From Minisyncoccota bacterium (lineage in GTDB: Bacteria > Patescibacteriota > Minisyncoccia > Phycocordibacterales > UBA1006): DNA of 36,355 nucleotides. Made by a program: the position numbers and the translations under genes. Positions 14,947 through 23,973 of this stretch are shown piece after piece. The notes below the pieces were generated by a model. That model was not told where the DNA came from and ran no database searches. It saw nothing but the letters and a program-made list of their open reading frames with translations. Positions within the stretch are counted from its first letter, which is position 1. The number at the start of each line of letters is the position of its first letter. The stretch is taken from the NCBI GenBank assembly GCA_021734445.1, contig JAIPIY010000006.1, positions 1 through 36,355 on the forward strand. The letters run 5' to 3'.

Positions 14947-16652
14947 TCAGCTTTTTCAACAGTAAAAAAGAATCTAACATCGTCTTCTTGCATTGAAAGT
15001 AACGCTTTTTGCATAGCAAATGTAGCATTAGGGACCACTCCACCACCAGGACCTTTTTCTAAAGTTACCGTAAATGCATAACGAGGATCATCAAAAGGAA
15101 AAAATCCTACCAACCACGAATTCACAAACTTTTTCTGTGTACCAACTTCGGCGGTTCCCGTTTTTGCAGTAAAAGAAGTTCCTGGTAGGTTTATTAATCT
15201 TGCGGTTCCATCGGTCACAGTCTGCCTCATTCCTTCGTGGATAACCTGATAATGACGATTATCGATAAATGGAAGGACTTCTTCTTTTGAAACTTGATTG
15301 TGCACCAATGTTGGCTCTACGAGAACACCTCGTCTTGCTAATCCTGCAACCGCGCGAACCATTTGTATGGGGGTTACCTGAAATCCATATTGACCGATTG
15401 ACGTGTGATAGGTATCTCCTAGTCTCCATGGATCCCCTGCGAATCTTTCGCTTTTCCATTGTGGATTTGGTACTGAGCCAAAAATTTCACCAGGCACCGC
15501 TATACCTGTTTTTTCCCCGATACCAAACATACGAACATATTTTTCAATACGTTCAATACCCAGACCTGGTTGATCTTTATATCCCCCACCCAATGCATAA
15601 AAATAAATGTTCGAAGAAACAGCAATTGCATCTCGTAAATCAACAGCGCCATGCGCTTTCCAATCTTTGAAAATACTTGGCTTATCAGGGAAATAGGGAT
15701 TTGGAATTTCTATAGAACCTGTGCTGACAATAACTTTTGAAGGTTCTACAATACCCTCTGCCAACGCACCCAATGCGAGAAAAGGTTTTACAATAGACCC
15801 AGGAGTATACAAACCGGAAACAACTCTATTAAGAAATGGTTTTCCAGGATCACGAAAATAGATACCTATTTTTTCTGGATCTTTACTGTTTGCAAGAACA
15901 TCTGAACTGTATTCAGGCATACTTACTAATGCAATCATTTCTCCTGTATAGATATCCATAACTGTAGCTGCACCTGCCATGTAACCGTATTCCGAAATCA
16001 TGTATTGTAATGATTCTCCAAGTGCAGATTGTACATCGGCATCAATACTGAGCGTAACATTCATACCAGACAAAGGGCTTTGAATAATTGCATCTGATTC
16101 TACACCTGAAAGTGCATTTTTTTCCACCAGCGTGTATCCATGCACTGGTTGCAATATATCATTCATCCATCTTTCAACACCATCTTTTGGTTCATAGTCT
16201 CTACGCCAATAATTTCCTGAACTATCCTTTGCTGGATAATCTACATAACCCAAGATATGAGAAAAACCTGGTTCTGCAATATATTGCCGAAGAGAGTATG
16301 GAATATCTTCATTCACTACTGAATTCCAAATAAGTTCATTACCGTTACGATCATATACAACCCCCCTATCAGCAAACAAAGGAACTCGGGATAATCGATT
16401 ATGTTCACTTTTTACAAAAAATTCTTCTCCATGACTGACTTGTAAACTAAATAATTGTACGAGAATAATACATGCAAACACCACCAACAAAAGACCTAAT
16501 AACATAAAATTAGATCTTGGGATATGTTGCTCAATAACACCCTCCATTTGATGTATATTAAATTCGGGAATATTACGTGAATCTAATAATACTTCATCTG
16601 GATGAATTTCAAGATGAGAGTATGTTTTCTTTTTTTTAAATATCCATTGCAT
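14943..16652 (-). CDS. mrdA: Penicillin-binding protein 2 (elongation DD-transpeptidase)
   Basis: A class B PBP that cross-links wall peptidoglycan during elongation. The 569 residues have a long cytoplasmic N-terminus (~50), one membrane anchor (~50-72) and a dimerisation domain ('PLFADRGVVYDRNGNELIWN', shorter than in E. coli). The transpeptidase domain has S286-x-x-K289 ('GSIVKP'), S346-S-N348 and K497-T-G499. 'GIGEKTGIAVPGE' and the ending 'VTLEKGPGGGVVPNATFAM' fit PBP2-type rather than FtsI-type sequences. It is the second class B PBP here. It follows a 90-residue membrane gene by 1 base; rodA, mreC and mreD are not in the window. Confidence 0.85.
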   Translation of the reverse strand: MQWIFKKKKTYSHLEIHPDEVLLDSRNIPEFNIHQMEGVIEQHIPRSNFMLLGLLLVVFACIILVQLFSLQVSHGEEFFVKSEHNRLSRVPLFADRGVVYDRNGNELIWNSVVNEDIPYSLRQYIAEPGFSHILGYVDYPAKDSSGNYWRRDYEPKDGVERWMNDILQPVHGYTLVEKNALSGVESDAIIQSPLSGMNVTLSIDADVQSALGESLQYMISEYGYMAGAATVMDIYTGEMIALVSMPEYSSDVLANSKDPEKIGIYFRDPGKPFLNRVVSGLYTPGSIVKPFLALGALAEGIVEPSKVIVSTGSIEIPNPYFPDKPSIFKDWKAHGAVDLRDAIAVSSNIYFYALGGGYKDQPGLGIERIEKYVRMFGIGEKTGIAVPGEIFGSVPNPQWKSERFAGDPWRLGDTYHTSIGQYGFQVTPIQMVRAVAGLARRGVLVEPTLVHNQVSKEEVLPFIDNRHYQVIHEGMRQTVTDGTARLINLPGTSFTAKTGTAEVGTQKKFVNSWLVGFFPFDDPRYAFTVTLEKGPGGGVVPNATFAMQKALLSMQEDDVRFFFTVEKAD

Positions 16653-16653
16653 A

Positions 16654-16926
16654 TTATTGAAGGGTTGTAAGATTATCAGAAGAAAAAATATATTTTTGTA
16701 TTATGGGAACAAGTATCATAACCAAAAGAACAAGGACAGTGTATGTAGGAAATAGAAACAAAGATTCGCTGTCTCGCATCATACTGTCTGACAATACCCC
16801 AACAAAAAGAAATTCATAGTGCGATATACGAAGCCAAACAAGAACAATACCCAAAAGAAATGGGATAAAGAAATATCCACCCAATATGCATAGCACTAAA
16901 CCAATAAACGCAAGAAATCTTATCAT
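16654..16926 (-). CDS. Hypothetical small membrane protein upstream of PBP2
   Basis: Ninety residues with three hydrophobic segments (about 1-20, 22-48 and 62-80) and a short polar tail. In many bacteria a membrane protein of the MreD/RodA group sits next to mrdA, but this one is too short and shows no motif I can assign. Its ATG overlaps the malic-enzyme stop by 4 bases and its stop is 1 base before mrdA, which argues for coupled translation. Confidence 0.65.
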   Translation of the reverse strand: MIRFLAFIGLVLCILGGYFFIPFLLGIVLVWLRISHYEFLFVGVLSDSMMRDSESLFLFPTYTVLVLLVMILVPIIQKYIFSSDNLTTLQ

Positions 16927-18077
16927 GTTTTTTTAGAAACTTTTTTTACGGCACGTATAATATTGGGAATTAATTTTTTATCAAACAATGATGGAATAAT
17001 ATTTTCTGGAGATGGCCGAGAAACTGTTTTTGCAATAGCCACAGCAGCAGCAATAAAATGTTCTTGTACAAAGGAAGTCAATGCAAGATCTAACGCCGAT
17101 TTAATGAGACCTGGAAAAACAATAGCATTGTTAATTTGATTTGCATAATCTGATCGGCCTGTTGCCACAATATATGCTCCGGATTTTTTTGCTACAGCTG
17201 GATCAATCTCAGGGTTGGGATTTGCCAACGCAAACACAATTGGATTTTTTGCCATTGATACAATCATATCTGCAGTAATACTATCTGGCTCTGACAATCC
17301 AATAACAATATCAGCCCTCACTAATGCATCGGCATGCTGACCCGTTATGTTTTGTGGATTTGTTATTTTTAACATTTTCGTTTTTATTGGATTCAAGTCT
17401 GTTCTTTTTTTATGAACAATTCCCTTTGAATCAACCAGAATAATATCCAGAAAACCAAATGCGTGCAACAATCTTGCTGTTGCAATACCCGAAGCTCCTG
17501 CCCCGATAATCACTACACGTACATCCTTGTGATTCTTTTTAGCTAATCGCAAAGAATTAATCAAAGCCGCCAGTATGGCAATAGCAATAGCATGTTGGTC
17601 ATCATGAATAACAGGTATGGAGAGTTTTTGTAAACGTTCTTCTATTTCAAAACATTGAGGTGCTGCAATGTCTTCTAAAATAATTGCTCCGAATGTTGGT
17701 GCAACCGCAGATACAAAATCAACAATAGCATCAGGTGTGTGTACGTCAATACACAAAGGAACAGCGTTGATTCCTGTAAAAGCAGCCAACAGTGCGCATT
17801 TACCCTCCATGACTGGTAATGCACCATAAGGACCAATATTACCCAAACCCAGTACAGCTGTACCATCAGAAACCACCGCAATAGTTGTTCCTTTCATGGT
17901 GTGCGTATAAGCACGACGACTATCTTCAGCAACAAAAGTGCTGACAGCTGCAACCCCCGGAGTATATGCAACAGACAAATCATTTCTGGTTTTCAAAGGC
18001 ACCTTGACCAGGGTCCCAATTTTTCCATTATTTTTTTTATGCAACTGCAAAGATTTTTTGTCGAATTTTGATGTCAT
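16923..18077 (-). CDS. Malic enzyme (malate dehydrogenase, decarboxylating)
   Basis: It converts malate to pyruvate and CO2 with reduction of NAD(P)+. The 384 residues match the short bacterial/archaeal form without a phosphotransacetylase extension. Motifs seen: 'AYTPGVAAVS' with the catalytic Tyr, 'GNIGPYGALPVMEGKCALL' with the catalytic Lys, metal-binding 'LEDIAAPQCFEIEERL', 'IPVIHDDQHA', the Rossmann loop 'VVIIGAGASGIATARLL' and 'FALANPNPEI'. After the Rossmann loop the acidic residue in 'IILVDSKG' suggests NAD over NADP, but this is tentative. It lies in an operon with an ATP-cone nuclease-like protein and PBP2, which have no evident metabolic link. Confidence 0.93.
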   Translation of the reverse strand: MTSKFDKKSLQLHKKNNGKIGTLVKVPLKTRNDLSVAYTPGVAAVSTFVAEDSRRAYTHTMKGTTIAVVSDGTAVLGLGNIGPYGALPVMEGKCALLAAFTGINAVPLCIDVHTPDAIVDFVSAVAPTFGAIILEDIAAPQCFEIEERLQKLSIPVIHDDQHAIAIAILAALINSLRLAKKNHKDVRVVIIGAGASGIATARLLHAFGFLDIILVDSKGIVHKKRTDLNPIKTKMLKITNPQNITGQHADALVRADIVIGLSEPDSITADMIVSMAKNPIVFALANPNPEIDPAVAKKSGAYIVATGRSDYANQINNAIVFPGLIKSALDLALTSFVQEHFIAAAVAIAKTVSRPSPENIIPSLFDKKLIPNIIRAVKKVSKKT

Positions 18078-18086
18078 ATTATAAAA

Positions 18087-18602
18087 TTATTTTCTTACTA
18101 AAATACCGTATAATTTCCCAACCAAAGCAACTGCAACAAGAATACTGATCAAATAAAACAACATCCAATATTTGAACATCATAATGATAAGAGACCACCC
18201 TGTATATTTCACCTTATAAAATATCACATCAAATGATGCTTCTGAAACAGAGTCCGCATATGAAACTGATTCTACGGATTCTTCTTCGGTTGTCATATCA
18301 TCAGAGGTCGATGGAGATTCATTTGATTCAAGATATTCTACTTCGAGAGTTGATTGTTTTACCAATGCATTTTCATATTGCTGTATACGAAATGTCTCGA
18401 GAAAAGAAACGATGCTGGTAATAGGTCCAGCGATACCTGCTGGAAATTGATCAATAATAGACTGACTGGCACCCTGAAATACGGTATCTACCGCATCAGG
18501 TTCAAGAGAGTTTTCTGATATTGCAAAAACGGGAACAATCATGATGGCAAAAAAAATGATTACGAGTGAACTAAGAGAATATACTGTGTATTTTTTTTTC
18601 AT
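18087..18602 (-). CDS. Hypothetical membrane protein with acidic extracytoplasmic region
   Basis: From the ATG at 18602 ('MKKKYTVYSLSS') it has 171 residues; the frame extends to 18629. It has an N-terminal signal anchor (~8-28, ending 'VPVFA'), a ~100-residue extracytoplasmic part and one long hydrophobic segment near the C-terminus (~135-165). The middle has a Ser/Glu/Asp-rich stretch ('SNESPSTSDDMTTEEES') that looks like a flexible linker. No family recognised. It sits between the ATP-cone gene and malic enzyme in the same operon. Confidence 0.65.
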   Translation of the reverse strand: MKKKYTVYSLSSLVIIFFAIMIVPVFAISENSLEPDAVDTVFQGASQSIIDQFPAGIAGPITSIVSFLETFRIQQYENALVKQSTLEVEYLESNESPSTSDDMTTEEESVESVSYADSVSEASFDVIFYKVKYTGWSLIIMMFKYWMLFYLISILVAVALVGKLYGILVRK

Positions 18603-18630
18603 AAAATAAATTAAATTTCGTAATACCATA

Positions 18631-19455
18631 TTATGCCAATAATTTTTGTGCCTCGGAAAGTAATAATTCTGCTTGTTGTTTTGTTATTTTCAATCCCTCA
18701 ACAAGTTCGGTAATACTATACGGCAAAATATCTTGAGCCAAAACCATTTTTTGCTCTGCAAATATAGCTAGCAGTTCCGGGGTTATCGAGGGCAATACTG
18801 TAATCGGATATAATTTCTTTTTTTCAATCATTTTTTCTAATGAATTTCCTTTTGGATAGCTCCAGCCCACCAATTTTACCCCTTTGCATTTTGCATAATA
18901 AATCGCAGAAGAGGTAAATTTTGTATTTGTTACCACCCACATCACATATTCATTGTCTTTTTTATGTTTTTGTCCATCTTTGATATCTAATAAACGTGCA
19001 TAGGCATACATAATAACATCAACATGTGTTTTAATACTTTGAGAATTTCTATATTTTGCCTCAACTAAAAAATGAAATTTTCCTTTGGTGGCATAAATAT
19101 CAACTTCATGTTTTAAACATTCACCCTGCATCCATATACCTTGTTCTGTGGTGTATCCATATGCTTGTAATAATGTTGCAATATATTGTTCAAAAACAAA
19201 TCCCGCAGGACCCAATGCTGCGATTCCTCGTCGTAAACTATAATTTGCAACAAGCTCTGGTTGCTCTACAACCAAATGACGCAATGTTTGTCGAAAAATA
19301 GCCGTTGTGGTCATTCCTGGCTCAAGGTTTGATTCAATAGCACCGCATATCTTTTTTGCCGTATCAGGTGAAGCACCTGCATTAATAATCGACGTACATA
19401 ATTTATCACTTGAAAAAGTTTCTTTTTCTCCTGTTTCTTTTATAACCTGAATCAT
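18631..19455 (-). CDS. ATP-cone domain fused to a PD-(D/E)XK nuclease-like domain
   Basis: A 274-residue protein. Residues ~1-85 form an ATP-cone, the nucleotide-binding regulatory module of ribonucleotide reductases and NrdR ('VIKETGEKETFSSDKLCTSI', 'VANYSLRRGIAALGPAG'). Residues ~86-215 look like an Mrr/restriction-type core: Glu89 in 'GFVFEQYIATLL', Asp119 in 'HEVDIYATKG', then Glu132-x-Lys134 ('LVEAKYRN'), the D-ExK pattern of active nucleases. The C-terminal ~50 residues resemble a helix-hairpin-helix ('SITELVEGLKITKQQAELLL'). It may cut or bind nucleic acid under nucleotide control; this is inference from domains. An extended -10 (TGATATACT, hexamer 19467-19462) lies 6 bases before the ATG. 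First gene of the operon that ends with mrdA. Confidence 0.78.
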   Translation of the reverse strand: MIQVIKETGEKETFSSDKLCTSIINAGASPDTAKKICGAIESNLEPGMTTTAIFRQTLRHLVVEQPELVANYSLRRGIAALGPAGFVFEQYIATLLQAYGYTTEQGIWMQGECLKHEVDIYATKGKFHFLVEAKYRNSQSIKTHVDVIMYAYARLLDIKDGQKHKKDNEYVMWVVTNTKFTSSAIYYAKCKGVKLVGWSYPKGNSLEKMIEKKKLYPITVLPSITPELLAIFAEQKMVLAQDILPYSITELVEGLKITKQQAELLLSEAQKLLA

Positions 19456-19461
19456 ACTATG

Positions 19462-19470
19462 AGTATATCA
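19462..19470 (-). promoter_or_regulatory. Extended -10 promoter of the ATP-cone gene
   Basis: TGA followed by TATACT on the minus strand, with no good -35. The hexamer ends 6 bases before the ATG, placing the transcript start at the start codon. It overlaps the T tract of the upstream terminator. Confidence 0.55.
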
Positions 19471-19508
19471 AAAAAAACCACATTCTGCGAGAGACAAAAT
19501 GCGGTTTT
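19470..19508 (-). terminator. Intrinsic terminator after the response regulator gene
   Basis: A hairpin of about 12 pairs (with G-T wobbles) with an ~8-base loop, followed on the minus strand by a run of T. It lies between the response regulator stop and the next gene start. Confidence 0.8.
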
Positions 19509-19534
19509 TCGGGTATATATATAATACAAGAAAA

Positions 19535-19939
19535 CTATTTTTTTTGTTCAGCAAGAATGTTTTCTACCTTCTCAACAACCTCCGAAGGGGTATTATTAGC
19601 CTTTACGATATAAGCAAAAGCCCCTAATGCATTTCCCCGCTCAACATCAGCTTGATCACCCATATTCGACAATACAATTTTTACCGAAGATTGACCCAAT
19701 TGTTCTTTTTGCATTGCTTCCATGAATTCAAATCCGTCCATATTTGGCATAGCAATATCCAATAAAATTGCATCTGGATTTTCACCATTTTTCAATTTTG
19801 ATAACGCAATATGTGCATCTGTTGCCGAAGAAACTTCGTATCCCTGTTGTTTAAATTTCAATGCATACATATCCAACAAGAAAATATCGTCATCAACGAT
19901 TAATATCTTTCCTTTTATTTTTTGTGTTTCTGGTTCCAT
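19535..19939 (-). CDS. Single-domain response regulator (CheY-like)
   Basis: The 134 residues form only a receiver domain: acidic pocket Asp16-18 ('LIVDDD'), phosphoacceptor Asp61 ('ILLDIAMPNMDG'), Ser91 at the usual Thr/Ser position ('IVLSNMG') and Lys113 ('YIVKAN'). There is no output domain, so it must act by protein contact or in a phosphorelay. The histidine kinase just upstream is the obvious partner. It is 72 bases after the kinase stop with its own terminator. Confidence 0.92.
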   Translation of the reverse strand: MEPETQKIKGKILIVDDDIFLLDMYALKFKQQGYEVSSATDAHIALSKLKNGENPDAILLDIAMPNMDGFEFMEAMQKEQLGQSSVKIVLSNMGDQADVERGNALGAFAYIVKANNTPSEVVEKVENILAEQKK

Positions 19940-20011
19940 AATTTTTTAATTGTTATTTAGAATAAATTAACTTTCATATTTAATATACCACCTTTACAAT
20001 AAAAGTAAACA

Positions 20012-21691
20012 CTATGATTTTATACTATTTTCATGTTTTGACAAAATAACACTAAAAGTTGTTCCCTTACCTACCCCCTCAGATTCTACGACAATCTCAC
20101 CCTTATGATCTGCGATTATCTTTTTTGCAAGATAAAGTCCCAAACCAGAACCACCAGTATTTAATCTACCGGACTGCGTTCTCCCAAATTTTTGAAAAAG
20201 CTTACTCTTATCTTCTGCGGAAATCCCAGCACCCGTATCTATAATATCAACACGAATATGATTAATATCAGCCAATACAATACGGACTAAAATGGAACCA
20301 GAGATTGTATATTTAATTGCATTATCAATAAAATTTAAAAATACTTGTCGTAATTTTTGTTCATCACCAAAGACAATCTCTGATTCGGAAAGAGTATTTT
20401 GTATTTTTAAATCTAATCCTCTTCCCTGAGCAAGAACTTCTAATTCTTTTACCATTTGAGAAAGCAGCTTTATGATATTTAACTGAACAAATTGATATTT
20501 CATCCCCCCTTGTTCAATTTTTGATACATTCAAGAAGTCCTCAATTACTTTTGCCAGGTTTTGCGTTGATTGAAAAATACGAGTTAAAGGCTCCTTTAGG
20601 GTTTCTGAAAAAGCCCCATAAGAATTATCCAAAATCATGGAAGTATACCCCTTAATAGCAGTCAACGGGCTACGCAACTGATGTGTTGCTAGCGACAAGA
20701 ATTCTGTTTTAAGCTTATCCAATTCTTTTAATTTTTCATTAGCTACATATAAATTATCATTTGATGATGCAAGATTCTTTGCAAGAAGTTCAATTTCCTG
20801 CTTCTGAGATTCTTCTTTTTTAACATTTAATAACAAAAGCATTCCAAAAATAAAAGATAACACCAATGTAAAAGAGTTGAGAATTTTATCGCTAGTCTTA
20901 TCCAAAAACAAAAATTGTGCAGCTATTAATATAATCAACATTACGGTAATCACCTGAGTACCTAAAATACGAAAATCAAATATACCAAGATTGGTAATAG
21001 AAAACACAATAATGGCAATAAATACAGGCAAAGAGAAAAGCCCATAAAGATTAATTTCATAGAAACCTGTCTGCACAGCTATATATTCAGTAATTGCAAA
21101 TATCACAAAAAATAATAAGAAACCGAAAGCAACAATAAGAACTTTCTTTCCTTTAATACTCCATTCTTTTATAAGAGAAACAACCGTAAGAACAATAATA
21201 GCTAATATAACAACAATTTCCACTATTACTTTATATAAAGATACAAAAGATCCTTCTATTGATTCACACCAGGTTTGATCAAAACCAATAACTGTTAACT
21301 CTTGAAAAATGAGATATAATGCTGGAATTTGAATTGCAAACATGACAAATTTTAACCATGTTGCAATATCTTTCTTCTTAACAATAAGCCAAAATAAATA
21401 AAAGCCGGCCAAATAAAAAACAATATTAATATAATCGAGAAGAGACCAAACAAAATGAATTAAATAATAATTCTGTGACGTCCATGCGACAACATCTAAA
21501 AGCAACCATAATGAAAAGGCTCCAACAAATAACATAAATACATGTGCAAGAATCTTTGAATCCGATTTTTTATATACAAAAAAAGCAAGGACAAGTGCCG
21601 CAATAACGGGTACGAAATGAGAATAATAAGCAATAGTGTGTAAACTATTTGTACTCTCCCAACAAGTATTTAATATCGAATTATCAATCAT
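20012..21691 (-). CDS. Membrane sensor histidine kinase
   Basis: 559 residues. About eight hydrophobic segments fill residues ~22-290, with only short loops outside, so the signal is probably sensed in or near the membrane. A coiled-coil linker (~291-330) leads to the HisKA domain with phospho-acceptor His337 ('ATHQLRSPLTAIKGYT'). The catalytic ATPase domain has the N box 'FLNFIDNAIKYT', G1 'DTGAGIS' and G2 'TGGSGLGLYLAKKI'. It starts 4 bases after the upstream unknown gene, so it is co-transcribed, and it probably phosphorylates the single-domain regulator that follows. The signal is unknown. Confidence 0.92.
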   Translation of the reverse strand: MIDNSILNTCWESTNSLHTIAYYSHFVPVIAALVLAFFVYKKSDSKILAHVFMLFVGAFSLWLLLDVVAWTSQNYYLIHFVWSLLDYINIVFYLAGFYLFWLIVKKKDIATWLKFVMFAIQIPALYLIFQELTVIGFDQTWCESIEGSFVSLYKVIVEIVVILAIIVLTVVSLIKEWSIKGKKVLIVAFGFLLFFVIFAITEYIAVQTGFYEINLYGLFSLPVFIAIIVFSITNLGIFDFRILGTQVITVMLIILIAAQFLFLDKTSDKILNSFTLVLSFIFGMLLLLNVKKEESQKQEIELLAKNLASSNDNLYVANEKLKELDKLKTEFLSLATHQLRSPLTAIKGYTSMILDNSYGAFSETLKEPLTRIFQSTQNLAKVIEDFLNVSKIEQGGMKYQFVQLNIIKLLSQMVKELEVLAQGRGLDLKIQNTLSESEIVFGDEQKLRQVFLNFIDNAIKYTISGSILVRIVLADINHIRVDIIDTGAGISAEDKSKLFQKFGRTQSGRLNTGGSGLGLYLAKKIIADHKGEIVVESEGVGKGTTFSVILSKHENSIKS

Positions 21692-21695
21692 GTTT

Positions 21696-22523
21696 TTATT
21701 TTATCATATCTTCTAGCAAAGGTGAATAACAATACCAAAAATCCTCTCCTTCTATCTCAGTAGGATTCAATGCGATAATGATTGGTTTTTCACCAAAAAA
21801 TCGAACTGCTTCTAAAAATGCAGGTAAAAAAATACCGACAGTGAAATCTTTTTCTGATTCATCTAACATAAAGTTTTCAAATAAAATAGCATGAGAAAGA
21901 AAGAGAGATAGAAATTTTGAATAATACAAAGATGCATCGTCTCCATGTTTTTTTAACCAATCAGAACTATCGAATGCAAGATTTGATGCATTAGAAATAA
22001 CCTTATCTAAAAGCTTATGGTGAAAATCTATTAATCTTTCTCCTTTATCTGTGTAAATTTCAGATATTTTTTTACCATTATATTTATTAAAATCAAAAAT
22101 TGTGTACTTCTTAACAATAGTTCTTTTATCTGCGCCGCGTCCTTTGTTTACATGCAATCTTCCTAGTGCGTGCTTTGTTTTATTATTTGAAGTAAATTTA
22201 TCCTCATGGTATTCCCAAAAAAGTGGTTGCAAACCAAATCCAATAGCAATATCATGAAAGCGTTTAATTTCATATTGAGGAGTGGTTACATGTCGAAACA
22301 AAACAGCTCGATGATCATTCTGCATAGGCTCTGGAATTTCTAGTAAAAAAGAATTTATTTTTTTATTAAGATTGTCATTAACTTTATTTTTTTCTTTTTT
22401 CTCCAAAGCCTCGCTCATGGGAGTATAGACCAAAGCATTAAAAAGTTCACGATCTATATCACCTCCTTGTAAAGCATGCTGAACAAAATTTTCTAGAGTT
22501 TGAAGATATTTCTCATGTTCCAT
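21696..22523 (-). CDS. Hypothetical cytoplasmic protein in the sensory operon
   Basis: I do not recognise this family. From the ATG at 22523 ('MEHEKYLQTLENF') it has 275 residues; the frame extends to 22568 and would overlap the previous gene. It is soluble and charged. Features are 'EPMQNDHRAVLFRHVTTPQYEIKRF', 'GFGLQPLFWEYHEDKF', a basic 'GRLHVNKGRGADKRTIVKKY' stretch that could bind nucleic acid or phosphate, and a hydrophobic helix-rich C-terminal half. It ends 4 bases before the histidine kinase, which suggests a role in the same signalling unit. Confidence 0.7.
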   Translation of the reverse strand: MEHEKYLQTLENFVQHALQGGDIDRELFNALVYTPMSEALEKKEKNKVNDNLNKKINSFLLEIPEPMQNDHRAVLFRHVTTPQYEIKRFHDIAIGFGLQPLFWEYHEDKFTSNNKTKHALGRLHVNKGRGADKRTIVKKYTIFDFNKYNGKKISEIYTDKGERLIDFHHKLLDKVISNASNLAFDSSDWLKKHGDDASLYYSKFLSLFLSHAILFENFMLDESEKDFTVGIFLPAFLEAVRFFGEKPIIIALNPTEIEGEDFWYCYSPLLEDMIK

Positions 22524-22530
22524 AATAATT

Positions 22531-22872
22531 TTATTCTTGACTACATAGAACATCTTCCCCTGGTTCACAATAAGTTATTGTACACATATCAGGGTTTTCT
22601 ACACACTCTTGCTGGCAAGAATTTTCAGCACATTTTTCAAAAAAATATGCAGGTACAGAGATTTGTTTATAAATTTCAAGATTATTAGGTGGACAATCCC
22701 CTTCTGAACAATCACGAACAAAACAATTTTCAATTAATGGATTACATGAGCCCTCTAATTCCATAATGAAATCCTTATTTTTTAATAAAGAATTATAGGA
22801 ATAAAAAGAGGCACCCAAAAATAACACAAGAGAAACAACAAATAATATTTTATTGTAGTTAATTTCTTTCAT
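22531..22872 (-). CDS. Hypothetical exported/anchored Cys-rich protein
   Basis: This 113-residue protein has one N-terminal membrane segment (~8-28) and an acidic extracytoplasmic domain with ten cysteines ('GSCNPLIENCFVRDCSEGDC', 'CAENSCQQECVENPDMCTIT', 'CEPGEDVLC'). The cysteines suggest several disulfides or metal binding. No family recognised. First gene of a unit leading into the unknown protein and histidine kinase; it could be a sensory partner, but that is speculation. AT-rich -10-like boxes (TATAGT, TATAAT) lie within 40 bases upstream. Confidence 0.65.
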   Translation of the reverse strand: MKEINYNKILFVVSLVLFLGASFYSYNSLLKNKDFIMELEGSCNPLIENCFVRDCSEGDCPPNNLEIYKQISVPAYFFEKCAENSCQQECVENPDMCTITYCEPGEDVLCSQE

Positions 22873-22928
22873 AAAAAATAATTATAGAACTATAATAAAA
22901 CTATACCACGGATATAAAAATAAAAAAA

Positions 22929-22962
22929 GCCCCCACCTGTTAAACAAATAACAGGCAGGGGC
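22929..22962 (-). terminator. Intrinsic terminator after the DMT transporter gene
   Basis: A strong hairpin (14-base arms 22929-22942 and 22949-22962, one mismatch) is followed on the minus strand by seven T. Confidence 0.9.
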
Positions 22963-22970
22963 CAGAAGCG

Positions 22971-23870
22971 TCATGCCATAACCCAGACTCCAAAAGCCAT
23001 ACAAATAAATACGATGACCTTCTTAAGGTGGTCATCTTCTTTCTTGATGTACTTTGGAATTATATATCCAGCAACAACCCCAACTAACAGAATACAAAGT
23101 GGCTGAAATGCTGTTGCTAGACTGACTAAGGCAATTGGTGTAAAGGTGGCAGCAAAAAATGTAACAATGTTCCCCACAATGGTTAGAATTTCACTAGTGA
23201 TATTAATACCAGCAATAAGTTTACCATTATTAAAAAACAAAGCAGCTGCATCTTTGCGCACTGTTTTAATACTCAACATACACAAACCAGTCAACCCGAT
23301 TACAAGATGCTCCCAGAATACGACTGTCCAAAAACTGTATTCTGAACCTGATTCGTCTCCCTCAAAAGATATCTTGAGAAGAATCAAATAAAGTGCATAA
23401 AGAAAAGAACTAACCATCATCCGAAGGAAAGGTGCATATTGCATTTTGGTGCCCTTTTTGTACATTAACAACAGAGATCCCAAAATAACAATACTGCCCC
23501 CCACAAAATACTTGGTAGACAATATTTCCCCAAGGAAAAAGTATCCAAGCAATGCACCAAAAATTGGCACCAACTGGAAAAATCCCAATATGGAAGATGC
23601 GTCTTCATCATTTAATGCCCAGAGATATGTTCCAATGGCAACAACATAGAGCACGCCCGCAATCACAATCAAGAAAAGTGATTTTGGAATTACCAGCACT
23701 TCTGGGAAAATAAGCCCAATCAGTATTGCAACCGGTATCCCCACAAGGGAGGATATAGTCAAAAGCGAAAAGATACTCTTCGCTCCAAAAGTGGTCATAA
23801 GGTACTTATCAGCCCAATTGACCATTGCCCATAACAAAGGAGCAATCAAAGCAAAGAAAAATCCTTCCAT
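22971..23870 (-). CDS. EamA/DMT-family transporter
   Basis: A 299-residue inner-membrane protein with about ten hydrophobic helices arranged as two EamA-like halves (~1-135 and ~145-299). Each half has the typical pattern ('WALNDEDASSILGFFQLVPIF' and, in the second, 'ALVSLATAFQPLCILLVGVV'). DMT carriers export or import small metabolites such as amino acids or nucleotide sugars; the substrate cannot be read from sequence. It is a single gene with its own promoter and terminator and is slightly more G+C rich than its neighbours. Confidence 0.85.
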   Translation of the reverse strand: MEGFFFALIAPLLWAMVNWADKYLMTTFGAKSIFSLLTISSLVGIPVAILIGLIFPEVLVIPKSLFLIVIAGVLYVVAIGTYLWALNDEDASSILGFFQLVPIFGALLGYFFLGEILSTKYFVGGSIVILGSLLLMYKKGTKMQYAPFLRMMVSSFLYALYLILLKISFEGDESGSEYSFWTVVFWEHLVIGLTGLCMLSIKTVRKDAAALFFNNGKLIAGINITSEILTIVGNIVTFFAATFTPIALVSLATAFQPLCILLVGVVAGYIIPKYIKKEDDHLKKVIVFICMAFGVWVMA

Positions 23871-23925
23871 TTTCTTGGTTTTAAGAGTGAATTTAACTGT
23901 AAACGAACAACTGTGTTCTTTTTAT

Positions 23926-23954
23926 ATTATACACTATTTATGTACAATAGTCAA
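23926..23954 (-). promoter_or_regulatory. Sigma70-type promoter of the DMT transporter gene
   Basis: On the minus strand: TTGACT (23954-23949), a 17-base spacer and TATAAT (23931-23926). The leader to the ATG is about 50 bases. Confidence 0.85.
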
Positions 23955-23973
23955 TATTTCGTAATTTTCCTTA

